Shown piece by piece: positions 16,746 to 24,837 of a stretch of DNA of 64,000 bases. Positions within the stretch are counted from its first letter, which is position 1, and each line of letters opens with the position of its first letter. Under the pieces are notes generated by a model. The model was given only the letters and a program-made list of their open reading frames with translations. It searched no databases and had not been told where the DNA came from. Source of the DNA: Limosilactobacillus fermentum (GTDB taxonomy: Bacteria > Bacillota > Bacilli > Lactobacillales > Lactobacillaceae); assembly GCF_013394085.1 (NCBI RefSeq), contig NZ_CP040910.1, forward strand, positions 859,317 through 923,316, written 5' to 3'. The position numbers and the translations under genes were made by a program.

Positions 16746-17413
16746 AATTGCAATACCATGGCCATCAACCAGTTGAACTGATGCCTGGAAAAGTAGTGAT
16801 TTTGCAAATAGAGAACCCAAGCGTCAACACCGAATTAATTCAGGGGTTGCAGGGATATAATGATTGCTTAAGGATGATTGACGATGAGTACCAAGAGCTT
16901 AATTTGAGTAAGGTAATGAAGTGGGAAGGAGACCTTGTTCTTAATCCAACCAAGCTTGATAGCTACCAAACAGCACTTGATAAGATGATTGTCAAAAATC
17001 TTAGCATTCAGAAACGAGATCGGATGAATGACCTTGCTCGTGAGGTGTTCTCAGAGATGCAAGATTCTTTGTTCGAATTCGACTTACCGTTGGAGGTGCG
17101 GTATGACGAGAGCCTCTTGAGATTATACAAATATGCGAAAATTAAATATTTGACGCAAGTAATAAGGCAACCTTATGGTATAATTGAAACCGATCTAAAA
17201 TTACATCTCGAATTAAAAGACTGTCAGGTTCTTGGGTATTGTAATGTCGCTAATTACTTATTGCCTGAGCAGATACAGGAATTCGCTACTCTTGTTGAGA
17301 AAACCGAATTGGCAGTTTTATTAGTGGAATTCTCAGAAAAGAGAGAAACTCTACAACAACTCAAACAGGATATTTACCGGATTGATCGGGACTTCGTGGA
17401 CTGGCACGAATAG
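16742..17413 (+). CDS. csn2: Csn2, type II-A adaptation protein
   Basis: 223 aa. In type II-A systems Csn2 forms a tetrameric ring that binds DNA ends and assists spacer acquisition. It is identified by position after cas2, 4-nt overlap, length and general Csn2 character (N-terminal hydrophobic strand KVVILQIENPSV, charged helical middle, C-terminal LAVLLVEFSEK). It ends only 28 bp before the first CRISPR repeat, so the leader, or a crRNA promoter, may lie within its 3' end. Confidence 0.93.
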   Translation: MKLQYHGHQPVELMPGKVVILQIENPSVNTELIQGLQGYNDCLRMIDDEYQELNLSKVMKWEGDLVLNPTKLDSYQTALDKMIVKNLSIQKRDRMNDLAREVFSEMQDSLFEFDLPLEVRYDESLLRLYKYAKIKYLTQVIRQPYGIIETDLKLHLELKDCQVLGYCNVANYLLPEQIQEFATLVEKTELAVLLVEFSEKRETLQQLKQDIYRIDRDFVDWHE

Positions 17414-17441
17414 ATCGTTAGTTTTTGATGAGAAAATAACG

Positions 17442-18269
17442 GTCTTGGATGAGTGTCAGATCAGTAGTTCCGAGTACCACTACCTGAAGTTAGCGGCAGG
17501 GAAACAGGTCTTGGATGAGTGTCAGATCAGTAGTTCCGAGTACTCTGGGTCGCGGGCCAGACGCCCGACTAAAGTCTTGGATGAGTGTCAGATCAGTAGT
17601 TCCGAGTACGCTTGTGAGTTAACCAGCGCCGTTAGCTGGGTCTTGGATGAGTGTCAGATCAGTAGTTCCGAGTACCTGTGTCGCTGTTGGATTGGTATTC
17701 GTCCCGTCTTGGATGAGTGTCAGATCAGTAGTTCCGAGTACACTTCATCTCTAAAGCCTTACATAACCACTGTCTTGGATGAGTGTCAGATCAGTAGTTC
17801 CGAGTACTCGTTTTCCCACTTACGAAGGGTCGGTTCGGTCTTGGATGAGTGTCAGATCAGTAGTTCCGAGTACCACACTATGAAGCCGACACTGAAGAAG
17901 CAAGTCTTGGATGAGTGTCAGATCAGTAGTTCCGAGTACGAACAGAATCCTGACTATTACATCGATACAGTCTTGGATGAGTGTCAGATCAGTAGTTCCG
18001 AGTACATGGTGTCGTAGCCGATTGCTTCTTCAGCTGTCTTGGATGAGTGTCAGATCAGTAGTTCCGAGTACACCCTTAAATCAGGAAACACTCAAGCAGT
18101 GGTCTTGGATGAGTGTCAGATCAGTAGTTCCGAGTACACACGTCAGTTGAAAGGTCAAAGCTGATTAGTCTTGGATGAGTGTCAGATCAGTAGTTCCGAG
18201 TACAAGCTCACGCCTGACTGTGTGGGATGGCATGTCTTGGATGAGTGTCAGATCAGTAGTCTTAGAATT
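17442..18269 (+). CRISPR. Type II-A CRISPR array: 13 repeats, 12 spacers
   Basis: Direct repeats of 36 nt beginning GTCTTGGATGAGTG and ending TTCCGAGTAC start at 17442 and then every 66 bp to 18234; all spacers are exactly 30 nt. The first 12 repeats are identical. The last (18234-18269) keeps its first 27 nt and then diverges (CTTAGAATT), marking the leader-distal end, so new spacers enter next to csn2. The repeat matches the anti-repeat of the tracrRNA at 15358-15506. Several spacers read like coding DNA, but no targets can be named here. No spacer matches sequence noticed elsewhere in the window. Confidence 0.99.
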
Positions 18270-18279
18270 ATAGACTAAG

Positions 18280-18310
18280 GGCGTTGCTGTTTTTAGCAAT
18301 GCCTTTTTTA
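18280..18310 (+). terminator. Terminator downstream of the CRISPR array
   Basis: GGCGTTGCT (18280-18288) pairs with AGCAATGCC (18295-18303), then TTTTTTAG. It would end the pre-crRNA. Confidence 0.85.
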
Positions 18311-18412
18311 GAAGTGATGAGGGAAAGGTAAATGTTTTCACGTTGGTAATCTGACGGGAACTTTAGTGGGCGATGTGCTAGGATAGGGCCAAAATGATTG
18401 GAAGTGTTTGCC

Positions 18413-19377
18413 ATGCAAATTGATCCCGAACGGATTCGCCCCGAACTGCGCCGAATCGGCAAGGTGGGGTACGCAATCAACCTGATGGCCAGCCCGCACG
18501 CCTGCAACGAATGGGACGAATAACGGCGAAGGCGAAAATGCCCATTCACTCGCGGCGGGTGATCAAACAAGACGTTTGGATTGAACGCCCTGACCATAGC
18601 AAGCTTCGGCTGGCTATTTTCCGGGCCAAGCAAGTTGCTACCAAGCGCCCGGCCACCGGGATCCTCTGGTTGCACGGGGGAGGCTACGCCTTGGAAACCG
18701 CCGAAAATGCCTTGGTTTATGCTGAACAGTTGGTGGCTGACGGACGGTCCGTGATGGTGGCGCCGGATTACACCACCTCGGCGTTGGCACCGTATCCGGC
18801 GGCCCTAGACGACTGTTACCTAGCCTTGACGTGGCTAAGGGATAACGCCACGAGGTTCGGGGTTAACCCCAACCAGTTGGTGGTCGGCGGCGATTCGGCG
18901 GGTGGGGGCTTAACGGCGGCCGTCTGCCTATGGGCCCGCGACCAAGGGGACGTTAAGATTGACTGGTAAATCCCAATCTATCCGATGCTCGACGACCGGC
19001 TGGTGTTAGCTTCGGCCAAGAATAACAATGCTCCGGTGTGGAACTCCCGGGTTAATCAGGCAGCCTGGGACCTCTACTTAGGCGACTTGCTGCTCGACAA
19101 GATTCCAATTTACGCCGCCCCCGGCCGGGCCACTGACTTGGCGGGCCTGCCGCCGGCGATTACTTACGTTGGCGACCTCGACCCCTTTTTAGATGAAACC
19201 TGTTTGTACGCTAAGCGCCTCGAACGCGCCGGGATCCCCGTTGCTTGCAAGGTCTTTGATGGTTGCTACCATGGCTTTGACCAAGTGGCCCCGCACGCCG
19301 ACGTTACGAAAGTGGCCCACGACTTTTTACGCACCGAATTCTTCAAGGCCCAGACCAAGTACTGGGCGGAAAACTAG
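18413..19377 (+). pseudogene. Alpha/beta hydrolase (HSL-type esterase), disrupted by frameshift and stop
   Basis: Three pieces of one esterase can be read. ATG 18413 opens MQIDPERIRPELRRIGKVG and stops at 18521. A second frame (from about 18511) carries LHGGGYALE (oxyanion hole) and GGDSAGGGLTAAV (nucleophile Ser) and stops at TAA 18967-18969 after DW. The same frame resumes with IPIYPMLDDR and continues to the catalytic Asp (DLDPFLDE) and His (CYHGFDQV). So there is one frameshift near 18500-18520 and one CAA-to-TAA-like nonsense change. All catalytic residues survive in the DNA, suggesting recent inactivation. A sequencing error could explain one lesion, less likely both. Confidence 0.85.
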
Positions 19378-19406
19378 GAAGCGCAAACCTTCCGTATGTA
19401 AACACC

Positions 19407-19443
19407 AAGCGCCCAGATTGCATTACGTAATCTGGGCGCTTTC
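19407..19443. terminator. Terminator after the esterase pseudogene
   Basis: AAGCGCCCAGATT (19407-19419) pairs perfectly with AATCTGGGCGCTT (19429-19441), followed by TCGTCTT. Confidence 0.85.
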
Positions 19444-19501
19444 GTCTTAGTATCTATTGAAAAGGTGGCTTGAGTTGAAGTTGGAATTACCATTCGGATT
19501 G

Positions 19502-19732
19502 CTAGTCGCTCCACTCGCTATCTAGCACCCCGTCTTCCAAACTAACATCCTTTTGGCGTAGTTCGTTTCCTTGAAAACCATTCTCCTTAAAGAGGGAAGG
19601 GGGAATGGGGCGGAAAATGATCGTACCGTCAGCGGTCTGTTCTACCGTGTAACATTGACCGTCAGGGATGCCAAACTCCTTTGGAATGACGAACGCCAAT
19701 GAGTCGCCAACCTGTTGGACTTTTAGTTTCAT
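19502..19732 (-). CDS. AbrB/MazE-type antitoxin-like protein (orphan)
   Basis: 76 aa. The N-terminal MKLKVQQVGDSLAFVIPKEF is the swapped-hairpin AbrB/MazE DNA-binding fold (GDSL...IPKE). The C-terminal half is acidic, as in antitoxins that wrap a toxin. GAGGCAGACC precedes the ATG. MazF/PemK-type toxins usually follow such genes, but nothing toxin-like lies downstream on the minus strand before the esterase pseudogene, nor upstream. It is therefore an orphan antitoxin or stand-alone regulator, in a region full of decayed genes. Confidence 0.75.
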   Translation of the reverse strand: MKLKVQQVGDSLAFVIPKEFGIPDGQCYTVEQTADGTIIFRPIPPSLFKENGFQGNELRQKDVSLEDGVLDSEWSD

Positions 19733-19831
19733 GGTCTGCCTCCTCGCTTTTTAGGGTACGTTTAGTATGCGCTAAAGTGGTGGAAAATGCATTCAAAAGG
19801 ATCTACCGTGTTTAATTTTGCCGGTACCCAG

Positions 19832-19961
19832 GAAACGACACCCGACAAATTTTTAGATTTGCGCAAAGAATGGGGGCGGTAGCCTAGAACCCCAGTGCTA
19901 ACGTGGTTTGTTGAGGATGAGTAATTGGCCATTGCGCCAAATTTTAGATTTGTCGTGTCTC
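19832..19961. repeat. Inverted repeat pair, possible insertion-sequence scar
   Basis: GACACCCGACAAATTTTTAG near 19837-19856, continuing to GCGCAA, is mirrored by TTGCGCCAAATTTTAGATTT at 19932-19951, continuing GTCGTGTC. The roughly 30-bp arms enclose only about 65 bp with no ORF. They look like the two ends of an insertion element that lost its interior. The right arm abuts the truncated membrane-protein gene. Confidence 0.5.
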
Positions 19962-19965
19962 TATT

Positions 19966-20628
19966 TTGGGGATTTTGCCAAACGTCAGGGTGCTGCGGTT
20001 TAACTACGTCTACTGGGCCCGGCACGACTACCGCCACTGGTACCAGTTCGGTTGGGTCCCGGTGACCGTGTACGCCATGAACCTACCGGGTTTCTTGGCC
20101 GGCCGCAGCCTCCTGACGCCGTTGACCATCTACGCCGGCCAAACCAGTGATTACAAAGAGTTGGCCTTAAACATCGCCAACTTCCCCAAGTTCTTGCAAC
20201 TGGCCTTTCCGACGGCGGTCCTCGACCACTACGAACTGCTCAAGCGGGGGCTAATGGTTTTGACCTGCCTGATTCTCTTGGCCGGCTTTTGGTATCTGCG
20301 CCGCCTGGACTTGACCCCGCAACGTTTCTTGGTGGTGGCGACCTGGAGCTTTTGGACCCGCACGATGTTCTTGCCGTCGATGCACGACCGTTACTCCTAC
20401 TTCGTGATGGTGATGCTAGCCCTCGTCGCCTTATTGGACCGCCGGATGATCGGCGTTGCCCTGGTTTCGATCGGGATCAGCACCGTGCTTTACCTGCGCT
20501 ACTTGCTTAACGCCGACACGGCGATCGACCTCTGGCCGCTGGCGATCATCCAAATCATCAACTACTGTGGCTTTACGGCGGGCACCTTCTTGCACCCGCA
20601 GCCGGAGTATTTGCACAGTTTTAGATGA
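19966..20628 (+). pseudogene. C-terminal fragment of a GT-C-type membrane glycosyltransferase
   Basis: Open frame of 220 codons with about five hydrophobic helices and the motif FLPSMHDRYSYFVMVMLAL, typical of the C-terminal half of polytopic GT-C mannosyl/glucosyltransferase-like proteins. The N-terminal half is absent, including the acidic first-loop motif. The frame opens at a TTG directly beside the inverted-repeat scar, without a ribosome site. The simplest reading is a gene truncated by an insertion/deletion event. The terminator at 20634 is intact. Confidence 0.65.
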
Positions 20629-20633
20629 AAAAA

Positions 20634-20678
20634 CAACGCCCACACTTTCAACTAGGAAAGTCGGGGCGTTGCTTTTTT
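20634..20678 (+). terminator. Terminator after the glycosyltransferase fragment
   Basis: CAACGCCCACACTTT (20634-20648) pairs imperfectly with GAAAGTCGGGGCGTTG (20656-20671), followed by CTTTTTTT. Confidence 0.85.
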
Positions 20679-20698
20679 TAATGTTAAACGGGAAACCT

Positions 20699-20805
20699 GT
20701 GAAATAACCGCAGGCCTAGTGTCTAAGCAGGACGAAGAACGGTGCGTTGCGCACCAACCGTTCGCCCTGACTTAGTCATACGACCTGCCAAGGAGGTCAT
20801 TTCAC
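20699..20805. repeat. Intergenic palindromic repeat, copy E
   Basis: Arms GTGAAATAACC (20699) and GGTCATTTCAC (ending 20805), one mismatch. Core GCAGGCCTAGTGTCTAAG with CTTAGTCATACGACCTGC. Central GGTGCG/CGCACC hairpin. It lies just downstream of ldh. Confidence 0.88.
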
Positions 20806-20814
20806 ACTCTGACC

Positions 20815-21774
<960 letters not shown>

Positions 21775-21849
21775 TCACTCCTTAAAAATCTCTTAACCAC
21801 GATAAATTATCGGTCGCTTGCCATTATAGCATGTTTGCTCAATAAATGG

Positions 21850-22029
21850 CTAATTTGTGAAAAAACTTCCCGCAAAAATTAGGAAGATTAGGATCAGACC
21901 GGGAATAATAAGGATTTTAACGGCGAAGATGATCAGTGCAATAGTGATCAAAAGCCCCAATAACCAAAAGGACATCTTCAATAGTTTCCACATAATCCAT
22001 AAACAGATTAGCAGGATAATTAGGCCCAT
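21850..22029 (-). CDS. Small two-helix membrane protein, unknown function
   Basis: 59 aa, almost entirely hydrophobic, with two predicted membrane helices. The start ATG at 22029 follows AAAGGAGGAGTTC, a strong ribosome site; an in-frame ATG at 22059 lies upstream of it and is unlikely. Not recognised beyond small hydrophobic proteins common in lactobacilli. It is the only gene between ldh and the divergent gene at 22337. The strong ribosome site argues for real translation. Confidence 0.6.
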   Translation of the reverse strand: MGLIILLICLWIMWKLLKMSFWLLGLLITIALIIFAVKILIIPGLILIFLIFAGSFFTN

Positions 22030-22143
22030 TTTTGAACTCCTCCTTTTAAAGTTGGTCACCGATTATAGCACGGCGAATTTGAAGAAGGGGTGAACTTAAC
22101 CAATCCTTAGGGAAGTTAGGTGGGCGAATGTTAGACAGCAAAC

Positions 22144-22207
22144 GTGGTCAATCACCGCAGGCCTAGTGCCTAAGTACAGCCGACTTGCTGGGGAGGTGAT
22201 TGGCCAC
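22144..22207. repeat. Intergenic palindromic repeat, copy F (short form)
   Basis: Arms GTGGTCAATCACC (22144-22156) and GGTGATTGGCCAC (22195-22207), complementary apart from one G-U-compatible position. The central hairpin is deleted, giving 64 bp. Left flank ATGTTAGACAGCAAAC as in copies C and M. Confidence 0.88.
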
Positions 22208-22250
22208 TCCATTAAAAAACTTGAGATTTCTTAATCCCTTGCCTAGACCT

Positions 22251-22279
22251 TTGGCAAGCAGGGCGCTGTGTGTTAAAAT
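22251..22279 (+). promoter_or_regulatory. Promoter of the 22337-prmA-rsmE cluster
   Basis: TTGGCA (22251-22256), a 17-nt spacer, TAAAAT (22274-22279). Confidence 0.7.
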
Positions 22280-22336
22280 AGGTCCATTAAAGACGAAAAA
22301 GCCCACGACGGGTCCGATGATAAGGAGGTGATTACC

Positions 22337-22654
22337 ATGCTAAATCGCACCAAGCAATTCATGCGCGAACACGATCTTACTTATAAGAAAGAATACATCC
22401 GGCCAATGATGTCGCCGGAGCACGTTTACGTTTTCCGGTTCGGCAAGCACCGGCTCAACAATCGGGTAATCATTCGCTACTCCCACACCTGGACGGGGCG
22501 GGTAAAGATTAACGAAATCGACGTCCGGATGCATCACCAACACCACCCGCGGATCTTCAAGACCGAAGATGACATGTTGGCCTACCTGGCCCACCACTTA
22601 GAAAAGCGGGAAGCCAAAGAGGCGACGCGGGTTCACACCGGCGAAGAAGAATAA
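22337..22654 (+). CDS. Conserved-looking hypothetical protein, 105 aa
   Basis: Basic, soluble protein with no signal peptide or membrane segment. It contains HHQHHPRIF and an acidic tail (HTGEEE). Not recognised as a known family. ATG 22337 follows AAGGAGGTGATTACC, an almost perfect anti-16S match, so efficient translation is expected. The in-frame GTG at 22328 lies within that site and is not the start. It precedes prmA with a small GC-rich hairpin (GGGGCGTCC/GGGGCGCCC, about 22660-22682) between them. Confidence 0.6.
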   Translation: MLNRTKQFMREHDLTYKKEYIRPMMSPEHVYVFRFGKHRLNNRVIIRYSHTWTGRVKINEIDVRMHHQHHPRIFKTEDDMLAYLAHHLEKREAKEATRVHTGEEE

Positions 22655-22709
22655 GAAAAGGGGCGTCCGCGGGGGCGCCCTTTCTTTCAGGAAGGAATGA
22701 ATCAATAAT

Positions 22710-23672
22710 ATGAATTGGACAGCCATTGTGGTGGAAACCAGCACCGAAGCCGTCGACGCGGTTTCCTACATTTTGACCGACACCGGGGCGACCGGGGTCA
22801 AGATCGACGACGCGGCCGACTACCAAAAGCTCAAGCCCGGTAAGTACGGGCCCTACGGCGAAATTGTCGACCCGAGCACCTTACCACACCGCGAGGAGGG
22901 GGCGGCCGTGACCGGCTACTACCCGCCCACGACCTTCGTGCCCGAAAAAATCGCCGACATCCGCCAGCGGGTGGCCAAGTTAGCCGACTTCGGCCTCAAC
23001 CCGGCCCCGGCCAGGGTCGCTGCCGAAGAAATCGATAACCAGGACTGGGCGACGGCCTGGCAAAAGTACTACCACCCGGTCCGCGTCACCCGTGAGCTGA
23101 CGATCGTACCGCAGTGGGAGGAATACACCCCGGCGACGGCCGATGAAAAGCTGCTCGTCTTGGACCCGGGAATGGCCTTTGGGACCGGGACCCACCCGAC
23201 CACCCAGCTGATGCTCCAAGCGTTAACGATCGCCCTACGTGGCGGTGAATCGATGATCGACGTCGGAACCGGCTCCGGGGTCTTGTCGATTGCGGCGAAG
23301 CAACTGGGCGCCGGCGAAGTCTGGGCCTACGACATCGATGACGTGGCCGTTAAGTCGGCCAAAAAGAACCTAGCGCTCAACCCGATCGCTAAAGACGTTC
23401 ACACAGGGGTTAACTCACTGTTGGACGGCATTCACACCCAGGTCGATCTGGTGGTCGCCAACATCCTGGCCGAAATCATCCTGCCATTAGTGCCACAAGC
23501 CTTTGAGAACCTCAAGCCGGGCGGCAAGTTCTTGACCTCCGGGATCATCAACACCAAGTTTGAAACGGTCAAGAAAGCCATCGAAGCGCAGGGCTTTGTG
23601 GTTGACGAAACGATGCGGATCAAGGATTGGTACGGGATCATCGCCCACAAGCCAGCACCGGAGGAAGCCTAA
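22710..23672 (+). CDS. prmA: Ribosomal protein L11 methyltransferase
   Basis: 320 aa SAM-dependent enzyme that trimethylates ribosomal protein L11. Two-domain layout: N-terminal substrate-recognition domain, then a Rossmann domain with [38 protein letters not shown] (SAM binding) and [14 protein letters not shown] (NPPF-like catalytic region). Its stop overlaps the rsmE start (TAATG), so translation is coupled. Length normal. Confidence 0.95.
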   Translation: MNWTAIVVETSTEAVDAVSYILTDTGATGVKIDDAADYQKLKPGKYGPYGEIVDPSTLPHREEGAAVTGYYPPTTFVPEKIADIRQRVAKLADFGLNPAPARVAAEEIDNQDWATAWQKYYHPVRVTRELTIVPQWEEYTPATADEKLLVLDPGMAFGTGTHPTTQLMLQALTIALRGGESMIDVGTGSGVLSIAAKQLGAGEVWAYDIDDVAVKSAKKNLALNPIAKDVHTGVNSLLDGIHTQVDLVVANILAEIILPLVPQAFENLKPGGKFLTSGIINTKFETVKKAIEAQGFVVDETMRIKDWYGIIAHKPAPEEA

Positions 23673-24421
23673 TGCAACGCTACTTTGTTGACCAAGCACT
23701 GCCGGCCCACCGCCGCTTGAACCTCCCTGACGACGTGAGCCACCACCTGATTACGGTGATGCGGGCCGCGGCCGGCACCCAAGTCGAACTGGTTTTGGCC
23801 GACCACCACGCCTACTTAGCGACCCTCTTGGACCCGGCGACGGCCGAAGTCAAGGTCGAACAAGACCTCGGCGGCGACAGCGAACTACCGATCAAAGTGA
23901 CACTCGCCTGTGGTCTGCCCAAGACCAAGGAAAAGCCGGAACTGATCGTGCAAAAGGCGACCGAGCTGGGCGCCAAGCGGATCATCTTCTTTGAAAGTGC
24001 CCGCTCGGTGAGCCACTGGAACGACCAGCGCCAGGGCAAGAAGGTCGAGCGCCTGCAAAAGATCACCAACGCGGCGGCCGAACAGTCGCACCGCGACCAG
24101 ATTCCCGAAGTATCCTACGTCAAGGACCTCAAAAGTTTGTTAACTGTCTTTTCGTTCGATCACCGAGTGGTCGCCTGGGAAGAGTCGGCTAAGCAGGGCG
24201 AACGGGCGGCCCTGGCAACCGTCTTTGACCAGGTGACGCCGGGGCAAAGCCTGTTGGCCATCTTTGGTCCCGAGGGCGGCTTGACCGAAACCGAGGTCGA
24301 AACGATGACGGCTGCGGGCGTGGTGGCCTGCGGCTTGGGGCCGCGAATCTTACGGACCGAAACGGCGCCGCTCTATTTAATGGCGGCCGTTTCCTACCAT
24401 TTTGAATTAGCCGAACATTAG
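23672..24421 (+). CDS. rsmE: 16S rRNA m3U1498 methyltransferase
   Basis: 249 aa SPOUT-class methyltransferase acting on U1498 of 16S rRNA. Begins MQRYFVDQ; contains LACGLPKTKEKPELIVQKATELGA, SERSV-like ESARSVSHW, and the C-terminal knot IFGPEGGLTETEVE and LGPRILRTETAPLYLMAAVSYHFE. The ATG overlaps the prmA stop by 1 nt; an earlier in-frame start at 23627 would lie well inside prmA and lacks a ribosome site. prmA-rsmE adjacency is common in Firmicutes. Confidence 0.95.
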   Translation: MQRYFVDQALPAHRRLNLPDDVSHHLITVMRAAAGTQVELVLADHHAYLATLLDPATAEVKVEQDLGGDSELPIKVTLACGLPKTKEKPELIVQKATELGAKRIIFFESARSVSHWNDQRQGKKVERLQKITNAAAEQSHRDQIPEVSYVKDLKSLLTVFSFDHRVVAWEESAKQGERAALATVFDQVTPGQSLLAIFGPEGGLTETEVETMTAAGVVACGLGPRILRTETAPLYLMAAVSYHFELAEH

Positions 24422-24480
24422 CCGCTAAATCCAACCGTGGTTTGTGCTAAAATAAGAATACTAACAATCAATCGTAAGGG

Positions 24481-24822
24481 ATGAAGAGTTTGAAGAGTTT
24501 ATGGCAGCGGGCCGACCGTCGTTTGTGGGTCCTGAGCATCTTGATCGGGTTTGTCGTGACCTGGTTAGTTAACATCGTACCGTTTATCAACAAGGTGGAG
24601 CGCTTCGCCGTTTTCTACCTGCTCTTGTACGGGGCCTTTGCAATTTGGACTGGGTTCACCCTTCAAAACCGGCGCCGGTGTTGGCAAGCCTTTGTCTTCC
24701 CGGTCAGTTTTCTGCTGGCGGCCCACCTGTTTGGACCCAAGTACAGCCTGTATTTTGCACCGGCGTACCTGGCGGTGGCCTACCTAGCGTGGTCAATGGT
24801 GCGAGCTAATCGGAACAAGTAA
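24481..24822 (+). CDS. Small membrane protein, unknown function
   Basis: 113 aa with three to four hydrophobic segments separated by short basic loops (WQRADRRLW, QNRRRCWQ). Family not recognised. ATG 24481 is preceded by CGTAAGGG. A GCTAAAATAAG sequence upstream (about 24447) could serve as a -10 region. It lies 13-16 nt before the rel gene and may be cotranscribed with it. Confidence 0.55.
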   Translation: MKSLKSLWQRADRRLWVLSILIGFVVTWLVNIVPFINKVERFAVFYLLLYGAFAIWTGFTLQNRRRCWQAFVFPVSFLLAAHLFGPKYSLYFAPAYLAVAYLAWSMVRANRNK

Positions 24823-24837
24823 AAGGGGGGTGGCTTG

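Noticed and set aside
17382..18150. Two long open frames running through the CRISPR region
   Set aside because: They are translations of the exact 66-bp repeat-spacer period (each repeat reads VLDECQISSSEY or a frame-shifted equivalent) and have no ribosome site.
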